A stretch of 64,000 nt of DNA from Latrodectus hesperus (lineage: Eukaryota > Arthropoda > Arachnida > Araneae > Theridiidae). The position numbers and the translations under genes are program-made. The notes under the pieces are model-generated. The model saw only the letters and a list, made by a program, of their open reading frames with translations. It was not told the DNA's origin and searched no databases. The stretch lies in assembly GCA_037975125.1 (NCBI GenBank), contig CM075852.1, positions 11,814,814 to 11,878,813 of the forward strand. The letters run 5' to 3'. Of the stretch, positions 15,031-30,169 are shown one piece after another. Each line of letters starts with the position of its first letter. The stretch's first letter is position 1.

Positions 15031-18000
15031 TTCTTAACGGTTTTTATTTGATCCTAATATTTATATATTGCATATTTTGGCAAGTGTCGTAAATATACTT
15101 AAAAATTGCAACATCGACATACGCTGAAAAAGGAATTTTTTCACAGTTTGGCCCAATTTGAGAGAAATAAACTTCCTCGTTAACATAAGTAAAAACAAAC
15201 TTTTTTTTAACTTTTCAGAGAGTACTTTCCTTGTTTAAATTAGCCAACTTTTTGCAAATTTTTGTCTCTGCTCGTGGGAAAACATTAAAAACTTCAAAAA
15301 CACACACACATATATATTCCAGGATTTGATCTTAGCCGCTACTAATCAACGCCAGATATATATTCTCAAACCCCCATGCACATTTGGTACGATTTGTGTT
15401 TAAGCGTCTTTGGAGTTTTTCTTCATGTGACGCGTGATTATAGCCCACTGCTTTTAAAAAAATACTTCCAAAAGTCTGTTATAACCAATGAATATTAAAA
15501 AGGGAGGACTACAACGGAAAGCAGGCTATCCACTAAACGGTGTCAAAGTCTTATTAAAAATATCTTTTGAATGCTACCACAAAGAAAAAAAAATATTAGG
15601 CACTGACGTAGTAAGGGCAAATATAAAACTATTGTGGAATTTTCCTACGAATTTCTTACTTTTGTTTTTGTTAAGTTTACTACCTTCTCCATCACGTCGA
15701 TGTAAACTTCCTTAAACAACTTGCATTTGCCAGCGAATTCAGTATTCCATGAAATAAATGTTTTGTCTCTGCCTCTTTCATTTTTTATTTTTCAAGATCT
15801 CATACTAAATTATTATAAACATTTATCACGTGTTCAGTGAAGTACTATTCGACATCAAACAAGGTGGAATGAACCTCAAATCCTTAAATTTTCAAATTGC
15901 CTTGTAATTATGATAGAATATGATTACGATTAAAATTAGTCTCTCTCGTATGTACAAGTTATTGTACAATTTTATTTAACACTTATTTCTGCAACTATGA
16001 TTTTATCCATATTGGAATAACGCAGTGTGAAGGAGATCGAAGGATGAATCCCTAAAAATATTTTCTCAAGACTACAAAAATGGCCAAACATTCAAAGTAT
16101 TGGCGAAAAAATTATAATGAAATAGACATTACAGATTTGCCTGACAATTTACCGGAGCTCATTTTAATGAAGCTTCTTAGTTTGGTTTTAAGACCATTCA
16201 GAAAAGGATGCCTTTAGCAACATATATTAAATTTATTTAAAAGGGTGACAAAAGTGCTGTGCTGATGTGCCAAATCAATTCAATTCTTCATATAACGAAA
16301 GTTAAAAATCCTTATAGTGGTGTATCACATCAAATATTGATGTATCAAGTATTAATTTTTTTCCAATTTTGAAGTCAGTTGTATTTTATAATGTGAAAAA
16401 AAAATGCTTTCAAAGAAAAAATTCCTTACCAACATTCATTTGCTCAAAGTTATTTCAGTTTTGACAATTACTTTAGGATATTTTTTATTCTTCCTTCAAT
16501 ATAACGTTTATAAGATATTATGTGATATAAATAAGATTCAAATTAATCTTATAAATGATTTCCTCATGTTCTCAATCATATTTCGGAAAATAGTCTTGAT
16601 TATAAACGTGTTTGAGTTTCATCAACAAATCCTAATAATTATGTTATTCAATCTTTTATTTAATTATCTCATTATTTACCCGTAAAAATATTAGCTATTT
16701 ATATTTGATTTAATTTATTTTACAAATAGGAAAGACTTATAGTATTATTAATTTATATTTATGCAGATATTAAATAAGGAAACAATGATTACGAAGAAAA
16801 TATTAAGGAGAAACAATGGTCGCGAAATTTTTTTCTTGCATGAAATTTCGTTAGAAATCAGTTTTATTTTACGTAAGAATATTTTTACATAATAAATTGC
16901 AATACCATCGGAATATAAATAAGAAGAATAATTTTGAAATTTTTTTTATTCATTTAGGTACTAATATATTTTTCTTTATTTGAATTAAATTTTAAAAAAA
17001 ATGTTGCACGTATAATAAAATTTGCAATTTTATAAATAATTATAATATAATAAACTATTAAAAGAATTAAACCACAATGTTAAATAAAAAGAAACCAATT
17101 TAAGTATCAATAATCTTTCATTTAATGACAAGGAAAATAATCAAAATGAAACGAATGTTATTATAATAAAAGAAAAACTATTTCCTTAGAACATAAGGGC
17201 AAATGCTAAAATAATTTTGTTTTACATGTTAAATTATTTAATCTAGATTTTTAAAAAAATTAAAGCAACACTTGCTTGTTACTACATAGTAATTTATATA
17301 AATATATTCAATAATATATTTATTCTTTGTGTATCAGTAATAGATTGTCAGTAAATTATCATAACAAACTAAAAAATAAATTCAAGTAATTCATCAGAAG
17401 ACTCATTTTAAAATTTTTATGTTTGTTTAGGAAAGAAACGATATTTAAAACTAATATGATTTACTTTTCATTTTCCTTTTTTTTTTGTTTGAATCATTTA
17501 TTTATTTTTAACAAAATACTAAGAATCAACATTAAGGTTGAAAAAGATAGAAAAAAAATATATAAATAAAAATATTAGTCATAACAAATGTTTAATATGC
17601 AAGTTTTATTTTATATGAATTTAAAAATAAAAATTAAGAGAATTTCATATGTTTTAACTTCTCCGACTTTCCTGTTTTCTGTTTATGCTCGCGATGAGAC
17701 AAACTCTGACGAAAACTATTCAATAAGAATAGCTCATAAAAAAGGAAAAACAACTAAACAACCTATTTTACTTTAAAATAAATAGCTTGAAATAAATTGT
17801 TGAGCTCTTCTGACTTTTCGCCATGTTTCTTCTTCGTTAATATAATTACCACCGTGATTACTTGTAATAAAACATATTTAACTATGCTTCCTTTTAAATA
17901 GAAATGTATTTTTATTGATCTATAATTACATATGTGCGAGATGTAAAAACTTTCTTCGATATTTTTCTCAAAGTTGTTTCTTTCAATCACTTAATTTGAA

Positions 18001-19227
18001 AACTAAGTTACCATACATCCTAGTTCAAATGCATGCTGTTTATTTCAGGCAGCCAAAGATTTTTATGGGCATAGCACGAAATCCCAATAAACGTCTAACA
18101 TCATAAAGAAATGAAAGTACTGAATTGGTGTATTAAATTAAATAAAGCCAATTAAAGAAAATAAAAGGGAAGTTTGTATAAAATATTACTAGCTGATGTC
18201 TGAATTTAAAATAGCATTTTGAAATGGATTAGTATACGTTCTTTAAAATGACTACTATATTTGTAGAAAGAACTATTCTGTAAATTATTTTAACGGATTA
18301 TGATAAACATTTTATGGTAAGAAAATCCCAAATGCTTTAATAATTCCAGGAATGTTTACCAAATGATACTTATTTATTGTTATAATGTAAAATATGTGAT
18401 TGTTTTAAATTTGAATTCAAATTAGAAACAAATTTAATAATCAAAAAGACCAAATACTATTTGACCGATATTCTGTATTACTCATACTCATGGCTACTTT
18501 TATTCGTGCAGAAAAGTTTCCAGTTGTATGACATTCTTTTTGCTAACATTCTATTTTATTCGACACAATTCTGCAGGAATACGGTATTTTTTCGATACCA
18601 AAGAGATTCTAAATAACATGTTTATATTGTTCGGTATAAAGAAATATTATACAATAAATTATTTACAAAATGTGCATCGCAAAAGAAGGAAATAAAGTGA
18701 GCTATAAATAAAGATATGAAAAATGTCACAATGTATGTGAATTGCGTATTTCCTATTTTATGACTGCGAGTTAAATAGCAATTTTTTGGACATGCTTAAT
18801 TTGTGTTTTCATTTTTTAATTGGAATATAAAAATCAGGTGATTTTTATGCAAGAAGAATTTTAAGTTCATATCTTTATTAACAATCCTTTTTTACGAACA
18901 AGGTGTTCAGTTGTTCGTAAAGAGTTAAATCAAATGTCCCATTTTTTTTTTAGGTTTTGTTAAATCAAGAGAATTATTTTTAAAAACATTTGTATGCAAA
19001 AATTTTTGTTATATTTTTTCTTGTTTCATGTATACTATCTTTTAAAAATTTTCCTTGACTTTTTAGGCCTTATGTGATGTTTAGTGATACACATGGAGAT
19101 ACATATGTTGTTCTTTTAAATAAAGATGTGTATTTCTTTTTGGAAAAATTTAAAATATTATTTTTTTAGACAAATCGATGTATAAAAATATAAAAAATAT
19201 TAATTATTTAGATTAAAACATATTTTT
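15031..19227. other. AT-rich DNA without a recognisable gene
   Basis: About 4.2 kb. Frames of 60-93 codons (for example 15488-15715, 16404-16685) are dominated by Ile, Leu, Phe, Asn and Lys and show no recognisable motif. Part of 15300-15720 is somewhat less AT-rich, but I can assign nothing to it. Confidence 0.55.
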
Positions 19228-19232
19228 TTCAA

Positions 19233-19373
19233 GATGAGCTGCAGCCGAATTTACACCCCTGTGGCTCCTCGGTACAACATTTCGTGGATTTGAATCCCGC
19301 TTCAGATTTGGATGATTCGAAATTCATTTTAAGCTGTATTTCCCGGTCTAAATTAGCTCTTGCATGCGAAAAA
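19233..19373 (+). mobile_element. tRNA-derived SINE, family B, degraded
   Basis: A box B-like GTGGATTTGAATCCC (19284-19298) follows a decayed tRNA-like head. The body runs from GATTTGGATGATTCG to TTTCCCGGTCTAAATTAGCT and ends with a TTGCATGCGAAAAA 3' module. The same head-body-tail order appears at 54396-54550 (TTCCGGTCTAATTC, CTCGTGTGCAAAAA) and on the minus strand at 50726-50866, which supports a dispersed family. Confidence 0.7.
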
Positions 19374-19764
19374 TAGGTGTTGAAAAGCAGACAAAACGAA
19401 CTCAAAGTTTTTTTTTTTCGAAATGAATTGAACGGTTTAAAAACTAAATTCAATTATATTCACTTTTTTAAATCAAACAATCGGAAAAATGTATTCAAGA
19501 AACACGGGAATAAATTGTATTATGTTTTTAAAATGAAAAAAATAATAAAAAAAAAACCAAGCGGTCTAATTTGCTTGGTGAAAACTTGCTGTGCTGGATA
19601 TGATTCTGATCGTATTTATGGGTATGCTTTAAATTCACTCGCATGTTTAATTACACCTCAAAAAGACACAAATTTACCCTCTAATTTAACGAATATATGA
19701 ATTCACTCAATATAAATGACTGTAAACTTCCAAGTGATAAGAATTTGAAATTCTCACATTTATT

Positions 19765-20170
19765 AAACTCATCTGCGGACGTGTCTCACGTGAAGACGAA
19801 CAAAGGACCATCTCCAACCAGTCCGAAGAAAGAAATCCTTCTTCGGGTTCTTTTTATCTTTTGTTTTTGTTGTCACTGGAAGTCTCGTCTCGTCAGTGAG
19901 GGCCCCATTCATGCGCTGGGAAAGGGCCCGGGGCCATCGTAACGGAGACTTTGTAGTAAAGTAGTATATCTGGCGGCGTAGGAAATGGGGGGGAGAGAAA
20001 GTAGCCACGTGACTCCCGGGGGTGGAGTAATGATGGTCGGACGCAACCTCTGACCCGCTACCTACTGTATTCTCTTGGTAGGGTTACTGCACAAGTAAGA
20101 TTCTCGCTCACAATGCCGAAGTCAGTCTTGTAAATTTAACCGCGATTTTTTGTTCTCCCGCTCTTCAAGG
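19765..20170. promoter_or_regulatory. GC-rich island, candidate enhancer
   Basis: One of the clearest GC islands. It contains two E-boxes CACGTG (about 19788 and 20006), a Sox-type AACAAAGG (about 19800) and a palindromic GGGCCCGGGGCC patch. CGCAACCTCTGACCC at 20042-20055 reads in reverse as a DR1-like nuclear receptor site and has a near copy at 37897-37911. Overlapping open frames on both strands reflect the lack of stop codons in GC-rich DNA. No splice pair marks an exon. Confidence 0.4.
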
Positions 20171-20663
20171 AGTTGAAGAATTATACATCAATTTTCGTTT
20201 TTTATTCCAAAGTTTTAATTTAAATCAAAGAAATGAAATGATATCAGTATTATATCAGTGTAATAATTTTAATCTATATTGTTTGAAATGTTATTCGACT
20301 TTGTTAATTTTCACTTTACATTTATAAAAATTATTGAAAGGATAAATATTTTTTAGCGAGTATAAGAATAGAATGTCTTGATAAAAAAATACATTAACGC
20401 AAAAAGAAAAGGAAAAATATAAATAAAAACATAAAACATAAAAACAAAAATTAATTTAATTCAGTGACAAATACTTTGTTTGATGGAAATAATTTTTCGA
20501 AATTAAATTACTTATAACTAGTATTATCCTCCTAATTGAACTGCTTATGTAAACAGGCATCTGGTCTGTAATGTTAATTATATGATTGCCCAGTCGTAGG
20601 AGTTTAGGCGACCAAGTGCCATCGTCCCACGGCGGACTCGAAACTCAGAGGAAAATATTTATT

Positions 20664-20664
20664 A

Positions 20665-20711
<47 letters not shown>
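20664..20711. repeat. (TA)n(TG)n compound microsatellite
   Basis: A short TA run passes directly into about 13 GT units. Confidence 0.97.
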
Positions 20712-20712
<1 letters not shown>

Positions 20713-21040
20713 TATCAATGCATTAATGCGCCCTCTGTTGACTATTTAAACTGCCAAACCAAATCGATAGACTTTTCTGGCAAAATTTCGGCCGTTTTTA
20801 AGTTTTTCCCTGAAATTAACAAAAATCAGTAGATTATTATACATTATCGGGAAATATGATGAAAAATCGGGAGTTTCTCGATAAAATCAGTAGAGTTGGC
20901 AGCTATATAATATATATATATATTTTTAAAAGAAATATTTATCTTTAAGTGTTACAATTGGGACTTTTCATCTATTTTTAAATTTCAAACAATTAAAATT
21001 ACTGAGAAGAGTTTTCAGGTTTATATGGTTTATTTTTCAG

Positions 21041-21186
<146 letters not shown>

Positions 21187-21279
21187 TTCAAATGATATAT
21201 CGATTTTTTTGTTTCCCTTTTTTAGTGTTATTGCATAAACCAATAAAGGAACGCGAACAGAAACACCGAAAAGCAATAA

Positions 21280-21510
21280 AATTAAATATTAGCAACCGGA
21301 AGGGATCTTGTTGAAAGATTGACAGAATGTCGCCAATTTGGCAAAATATACGCGTGAGAATGAGTAACCCTCGTCTCTGGATTGCGTGAGGTGTGTACTG
21401 GTCAGGGGAAGGAAGGGCGCGCAACAGGTGGATTGCGTGACCGGTAACGACAACAGGTGCTAGTAGCGCCTTCCTCAGCACCCTAAACTTCTCCCACACT
21501 TCTTAGAACA
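21280..21510. promoter_or_regulatory. GC-rich island with internally repeated motifs, candidate enhancer
   Basis: TGGATTGCGTGA occurs twice (21378-21389 and 21429-21440), and CAACAGGTG twice (21422-21430 and 21451-21459). A symmetric GCCAATTTGGC (21332-21342) and a Pbx/Meis-like AGATTGACAG (21316-21325) lie upstream. Repeated sites of two kinds packed into 85 bp are typical of homotypic enhancer clusters. The CAGGTG core is the class bound by Snail, Scratch and Zfh1/ZEB proteins. The 103-codon minus-strand frame across it has no recognisable motif. Function is inferred. Confidence 0.45.
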
Positions 21511-22158
21511 GTATGGTTTTCTGATGCGTCTGGAAAAAGATTCCCGTGTGTTGCCATTTTAATTACAAATAGTGTAGTTTGGCCCATATTGTATAAAGAC
21601 GCTTTCCCGATGTATTATTCTGATTAGTAAGTCATACATTCGAATTAAAGAGAGTTTGGTAAATAAACTTCATAATTAAATTGCATTTTTTAAAATAAAA
21701 ACTTTTTCAGGAAGCACTTTAAAAAATTTTCATTTATTTCAAATATGTAAAAAAATTAGATAATTTAAAACAAAAACTTTTTAGAAAATAAATCAGTCAA
21801 AATTTTTATCTAATTTCCTGACATAAAAAATAAAACGTATTTTACCTTAAAATTAGTTAAATTTCATTTCAAATTTAAATTTCATAAAAATAAAAAAATG
21901 TAACAACTAATAAAATATTTATCTAAAAAATTAAATAAATATTTTTATTATATTTTTACATTTTTTTCTCGAAATAAGCTTTATTTTTGTTCGATTATTT
22001 ATTTTTTATAACAGTTACTAATTGCAATTTTTATTTTATTAAAATGATAGCTGTAATATTTTGGTATTTAAAAAGCAAAAATTTTATTTTGTTCCTATAA
22101 ATTTTATAAATACTTATTTAATTACTAATTTTTTCAAACTTAATAACTGAGGAAGTAA

Positions 22159-22160
<2 letters not shown>

Positions 22161-22201
<41 letters not shown>

Positions 22202-22210
22202 CATACACAC
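22161..22210. repeat. (TA)n microsatellite with TACA tail
   Basis: About 37 bp of TA followed by CATACATACACACA. Confidence 0.95.
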
Positions 22211-22469
22211 ATAAATATAGATCTCACATATTTGTCGAACCAAATTTATGAAAAAAATAAATACTTTTTTGCAAAATATTATCCTATAATTGACTTTTAT
22301 TATGCAATAAAAGCAGTAATAATGTATCCATTGCATAATAATTTAAATAAATTTTTTGATTATCATGTAATTGAATTTAAAAAAATCATTTGGAATTATT
22401 ATTACTTGCTTTACAGGCCTGAGATTTGATTAACTTTTTTCCTGTCAACGCATTCTCAAAGGACAATAA

Positions 22470-22880
22470 ATGATAATTATAACTATCCTGGAATATGGAG
22501 AGACAGTGATTATACGGCGAGTGAGAATCCCGGTGGCTCGAAAGTTGCACACACCGATAGAATGGGTCAGATCAGGTTCCCCCCCTGATCCATTAGTGCA
22601 AGGCAATCGTCATCTGTCCCATCGGATAACATGGCAGGGTAGGGGGAGGAGAGAGTTAGGACGATGTTACGTAGGGCTTGCTGGAACAATGCACAATGAA
22701 GACGGGGAGGGGGTGCATCCGGTGCGGGACAATCGCCCGATAGGACACTGCTCCGACACCTCTACCTGCTCTGATATGTATGGGAAGGCGGACAGCAGTG
22801 CTGGCCTTTACGTCACATACCCGATCATCCTTTGATTTGGGGGATGGTCATCATCTTGATCAGTGTTAAAAACGCATTAA
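22470..22880. other. Unassigned GC-rich block with a 121-codon open frame
   Basis: Sharply bounded GC-rich sequence inside very AT-rich DNA. A plus-strand frame (22470-22835) stays open for 121 codons, with much Arg, Gly, Asp and His rather than the usual AT-driven composition, but I recognise no domain and see no splice pair. GATCAGG and CCTGATC (about 22567-22588) form an inverted repeat around a C-rich loop. It could be a fragment of an old transposon, an exon of an unknown gene or a regulatory island. None is demonstrated. Confidence 0.35.
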
Positions 22881-23176
22881 TGAGCCCATCCCGGAAATGA
22901 ATCACTGCTTTCAAAAGGGGGAAAAAGATGTGTACTTGAGTACGAAGTCGTTTTCGGAACACTTCAAAAATTCGAAACATGGTTAAAAAAACTTCTTAAG
23001 GACTATCCTCACCATCAAAAACATATTTTTTAAACAATTCAGAAAAACAATTTAAATGAATGAGTAACTTGATTATATAATGTAACTCATACAACTTATA
23101 TATTTTTACTTCATAATTTATATAATTTACCCAACAATAAATATAAGGGAACATTAATTTGATATTTCTTAATCTG

Positions 23177-23503
<327 letters not shown>

Positions 23504-25185
23504 ATTTATTGAATATATGCCTATTTAAATTATATTTTAAAATACTTCTCCATAACAAATTTCATGTTAATGAGGTGTTTCATATTAAAATTGTGAAATG
23601 CAAGAAAAAACTAATTTTTATTTGGAATATTGAAAAACATATATTTCTGATGAAATAATCATTGAAAATTAATCAAAAAATCAATCTTATTAAAAGCTAA
23701 TAAAACCTAGATTCCTCAGTTAAAGACATTTCTTGAATAAGAAATGCAAATACCAAAGGTTCTTAAGAAATTCCTCCATAGAAAGTTAGTTCTATTTTAC
23801 GCAAATACGGTGAAGAAATTTTGAATATTTTAAAGGGAATCCTACCTTTAAAGTTGAATATAATATAGAAATAGTAATAATTTATGTATTGTATGTCTTA
23901 TCTAATGATGATATTTTCTATATAAATTATATTTCTTTTTATTAAAAATTATTCTAAAATTTTTTATGAAAAAATTTTAATTTTCTAAATTAAAATTACT
24001 TTTACTTATTTAAAGCTATATAGCAAAAAAGATATGCCAGGAAATGCATTCAAAACCATTTTTGACCGAATCAGAAAATGATCTTATTAAAATGATTTTA
24101 GCAACTTATTGCTACATTAGTAAATATAAAAATAAAATAAAATCACCTATTATTTGTTTATTATTACTGTTACAATTTCTTAATGATTATCATTTCCCAT
24201 TTTTGCAAAATATTTTTTTTTTGACATTCTCTCTTATATTTCATTTTAATTATTTTCCCCATTAATTTATTTATAAATAATAAGTTCAAGAACATCAAGG
24301 TAAATAATATAATTTGAAAAAAATAATACTTTTAAAAACAATTAAAATTTATGATAATTATTTTCTTTTGTTTTAATAAGTTGTACATACCCTTGATAAA
24401 TTTATTGATCAACTCTCCGAAGGAAAAACAAGAAGGTCATATGAATTAAGTGCTTTCTCGAGTATTAACAAATTAAAAAGCAACACTTTATTTTAATGAT
24501 TATGTTGGAAATTCATCTCCAACTATTTCAAGGATATTATGTTTAAAAATATTTTAATGACGTGTGTTATTTAAAAAGTTAACAAATTTATGATTAGCTT
24601 AGACCAACAAATTTCATTCTAGTAATGAACATTTCATGAAATACAAAACAATAGCTTCTAAAATTGTTTTCTTTTATAGTGAAAAATATCAATAATGTTG
24701 TTTGTAAAACATTCCCCTTATTTTTTTGCAAAATAAAGTTAAGAAATATAAAAATTACAAGCACATATGCCTGTAAAAAATTCCAAAACATATTAATTAA
24801 AACTAATATTAAACAGTTTTAATATAGAATAAATTCTATTAAAAATTATTAAATTTTTATTTTTTATAATATAAGCAGTGTTTCAGTTTGTTGTTCAGAT
24901 TTTCAAAACAGAGGGCTTTTTTACTATTATGAAATTATATTTGTGACTAATTAATTTTTATTCTTTTATTATTAGAGTTTTAATCATCTAGATAAGAAAT
25001 TTTATTTTTTCTAATTGTGATCAAGCATAAAAAAAGCTTAAATCAATTAGTTACACCAAAATGTTTTGAGAAACTATCCAGTTTGACAGCTAAACAGAGA
25101 CAATAATTTTGCTTAACACATAGAAAATTATATATATATATACATATTAAAAAAAAAAAACTTGGCAACATAATTTTACTGCTGC
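23504..25185. other. AT-rich DNA without a recognisable gene
   Basis: No feature could be supported in this stretch. Confidence 0.6.
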
Positions 25186-25189
25186 CAAA

Positions 25190-25412
25190 AGATTTTCACA
25201 TTTTATGTCAAAATAAAATTATTCGATTAAAAAGCAAACGATTTATGTAATTGTAGTATATCATATGAAAGATGCTAATAAATTTAGATATCGATAGCTT
25301 TTACATTTTCAGAGAAAATAAAATAATTCGATTAAAAAACAAACGATTAACGATTTATGTAATTATAGTATATCATATGAAGGAAACAATAAAATTTAAA
25401 CATTAATAACTT
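25190..25412. repeat. Imperfect tandem duplication, about 105-112 bp unit
   Basis: ATTCGATTAAAAAGCAAACG at 25221 recurs as ATTCGATTAAAAAACAAACG at 25326. In both units TATGTAAT and AGTATATCATATGAA follow. The second unit has a 7-bp internal duplication (CGATTAACGATT). The two units diverge by scattered substitutions, so the event is not recent. Confidence 0.85.
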
Positions 25413-26559
25413 TTTATTCCTGTGCAACCATGATTTAGGGAATCAGTCTACTATTCTTTTGCATGATTTAGAGATAATATCTTTAGTATTTAACATTGAA
25501 TATAATAAGTTCTGGAGAGTGAAATTAAAACGAGTTTCGACTTTGATATTCATTTTCATTAATCTATCTTTTATTCTTTGGGATTTGTTAAGAAATAATT
25601 GGTTGACTATGGCCGAGTATTATTTCTTTTTCTAAGAAAGATCCCACGATCAGTACCAACTGATTTTGAATAAAAAGAGACATATGTTATATTTTTGTTT
25701 CCATATCTGTCAGAGACAATATTTGAGAGTTTTCCGGGTTTTCTCCTTTGCCACATGTGAAATATGACATTATTACATGAGCATTAATAATTACTATGCA
25801 TAGAAAATCTTTCTGGAAGAGAATATGCAAGGAAATGGTGAGAAAAGTTATTTTGTAACAACACACATTTAACTGTTTTACTAAGCATATGTGATGCCAA
25901 AACATATGAATTATAAATTCACATTGAAATTAAATTATAAACTGTAGAAAAATTATATTTTAATTTAATAGTGAATAGCCTTTAGACCTGTTGATATATA
26001 TATATGTATATTTTTTTTGCTTAAAAACATTTGGAAATATTTTGCTTTGTTCCACAAAGAAAAAATTACATATAAGTAGCCAAACTCAAAATAAAATTGA
26101 CTTAGTTTTCAAAAGCGTCATATTCTTGTATGGATTTATTGAGCATTTCTGTTCAAAGTATTTATTTAATTGTCATAGAAAAAATTCCTGCTAGAGAAAT
26201 ATTAATTTTCTTCATTCCTTTAGTAGCTGGTTCATTTTTATTTTAAATTTATAAGTAATTTATAACTACTTAAAATGACTAATAGGGAAATAATTTTTAA
26301 TTTTTCCTCAAAAACATTTCTGATTTATTATTTTATTATAAACTATTTTTCTTTTTAAATGTTTATTTTATGTAAAAAAAATTATTCAAATTCTACTTTC
26401 ATAAGTTTAATGGCTTTTAATTACTTATCATAATTTTAATTACTTTTGCAGAAATTTTTATTAATCCTTCTTTTTAACTACTCTCTTTTTGGGATTTTAG
26501 AATAGAAACTTGTGTTTTTTTACCCAGTAATGGTATATATGTGTCGTCTTAAACACAGG

Positions 26560-27060
26560 TAATCCTTCAGCTTCATGCTAACACTCCCACTCCACCCACA
26601 CCAACACCGTACTTGATAACAGAGGTCCAAATTGATGAAAACTGTCAGTACAGTTATCCCCGTGATACCAGTCATTCTTAGACGAGAGATTTTCACCGTA
26701 TAATTCACGACTACTTGATTATACGAATTAGTAGGCGATAGTGGGAGACAGTAGCCTGACTTTCCTTCCCTCTTTTTTCCAGAACGAAAAAAAAAATGAC
26801 AAAATCTTCACAGCCCCTTTTTCCTGTGTTGAAAATCTGGCGCCTCTTGCATCTGAGGCACATTTCTAATAATATCAGCGTCTTCTGAGATATACTGAAT
26901 GAAAGCGAGTAGGGTATGCGACAGGTGGTGAAACCGGCTTTTGACTACTACCTGTTCGTTCACTCCTCCACAATTTTCTTTTTCTTGTTTGGCATTCTCT
27001 GCTCTGTCTATTCCCTCACTTTTTAGATAATCATCCATACAACTGTCTCCCTCACTTTCT
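26560..27060. promoter_or_regulatory. GC-elevated island with E-box motif shared with the 53.8 kb island
   Basis: Carries AAAGCGAGTA (26902-26911) and ATGCGACAGGTGGTGA (26916-26931). Both blocks recur in the same order and strand at 53791-53830. A pyrimidine-rich acceptor-like TTTTTTCCAG lies at about 26772 on the plus strand, but no open exon follows. On the minus strand a 76-codon frame (26808-27038, starting MDDYLKSEGIDRAENAK) has a more protein-like composition than other frames here and has a possible donor CAGGTAGTAG inside it. I recognise no family, so I call the block regulatory and note the exon alternative. Confidence 0.35.
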
Positions 27061-28646
<1,586 letters not shown>

Positions 28647-29219
28647 GACGCAAAAATGACGTAAATCAGAAAAAAAACCTGGCAAAAAAAAAAAAAACTC
28701 AAATTGGCAGCATTATAATCAAAACAAAGCGTTATATTTGGCGAGAAATTTCTTGGGTGGATAGAACATACTTATACCAAACCTTCCCTATACAGATATT
28801 ATAAAAAACACTACAGTAGTTTTTACCTGTCAGACTATCCACTGTGAGTAGAGTTTAAGTCGTTAACTTTAGTGATTAAGTTTATCTCTAGTATATGAAA
28901 TAGATTAACATACTCCGTTGCAATAATATTAAGAGCCGAAACTAGAATGTTCTTGATTATCTGTCAGAATAACCTTTATTTGTAACCCACTATCTACAAC
29001 TTATGAACACATGTGTACTCACTCACTATGCTGAGCCTCACTAAGCAGTTCTGCCTACAAAATCTTTCTCGTTGCAATCTTAATCTTGCATGCATTTTAT
29101 TATGCGCTTAAGGATTGGTGTTTTTTTTCTTTCTTTCTTTATGTGGTCAAAGAACCTTAAACGAGGAAAAGTTTCTAATAAATGAATTAAATCTCTGCCT
29201 TAAAACACTAAGCGATGAC

Positions 29220-29410
29220 TGGACAGAAAAGGGAAACACTCTTCCAGTGGCGCGGAAAATACCGAATAAATGATGCCAATTGGCTAAGATCAGACATTTA
29301 CACGGTTGGATGAGTGGCGCTCCACGTGCCTACGAGGGACTCACACAGAGCAGGATGGCAGATGTGATAGCGCACCTTATGTATTTACCTCGTGGGGACG
29401 CATTTTTGTG
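29220..29410. promoter_or_regulatory. GC-elevated island downstream of the minus-strand exon
   Basis: Contains CCAGTGGCGCGG, an ATTGG (inverted CCAAT, about 29278), GTGGCGCTCCACGTG with an E-box at about 29323, and CAGATGTGATAG. It lies 230 bp beyond the exon's donor, in the putative following intron. Intronic enhancers or splicing regulators often sit this close to exons, but no function is shown here. Confidence 0.3.
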
Positions 29411-29642
29411 ATGAGTTTTACTCGTAAAATTGGCGCCGAATTATGCGCATTACTGTGTTTTGGTGATCTTTAAAGGGGGTTGGCTGCGAAGAAATGCGTG
29501 GGACAGAGACAGCGTGTGGTATAACACATGAGTTAACAGATTCGCTTATGCTTTGATTAATCACATAAAAACATGTTAATGGTGCACGAAAATGGATGAA
29601 ATAATGAATGAATGGTAACGAGTGAGGATGAGTTGTACTCAC

Positions 29643-29796
29643 GCTTCTTCTTAGAGTCGGCCTCTGGTTGCATCTGGTGACCGGGGGAGGATGAGACCAG
29701 GTTGGTCATCATCACCCCAGTCATGTCAGCGTACATGTCCTCTTGCATCCGCTGATCCGCATTCGATTCTACCCTCACCTGCGCATCCTTATAGGC
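29643..29796 (-). CDS. Probable protein-coding exon of an unidentified gene
   Basis: This is the best coding candidate in the window. On the minus strand a pyrimidine-rich acceptor (TTTATTTTCTTCCGACAG) precedes the exon at 29797, and a donor GTGAGT follows at 29642-29637. The exon has 154 nt, enters in phase 0 and leaves in phase 1. It encodes AYKDAQVRVESNADQRMQED, then MYADMTGVMMTNLVSSSPGH, then QMQPEADSKKK. The composition is hydrophilic, balanced and Met-rich, unlike the Ile/Asn/Lys/Phe frames elsewhere. If the exon at 42991 is spliced to it, the first in-frame ATG is at 29748-29746. That gives an N terminus starting MQEDMYADMTG, preceded by a short upstream frame (ATG at 29786, stop at 29777-29775). 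The basic end (DSKKK) could lead into a DNA-binding domain, but this is speculation. I do not recognise the family. Confidence 0.6.
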
Positions 29797-30169
29797 CTGT
29801 CGGAAGAAAATAAAGATAAAATGAGTTAAAAGAGGTTTGAAGCAGCCATGACATACCTGAAACACAATTAAACATAAACATAAATAAAAAACATTAAAAA
29901 GTTTTTTTTTTCTTTAAGAAAAGAGTAACATTTGAAAATCTTCACTTTGTTATGTATTTTGCTTTATGTAATTATAAAAATGTTTAAAGAAACAGCTTTT
30001 ATTCATACATACATTACATGAATGAAAAAACCTATAAACTGTTTAAAAAAAAATTATGATTTGTATACGCATTTTTTCAAGAATTGAATACGTTATCGTG
30101 ATTATAGTTATTTAGCTTGTACTATCGATTTTTGTACTTGGTTTGGTTACTCGACTCTCAGAAATCATT

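Noticed and set aside
19697..20008. Overlapping 79-81 codon frames on both strands at the 19.8 kb island
   Set aside because: The frames are open on both strands because the block is GC-rich. No splice pair or known domain supports either.
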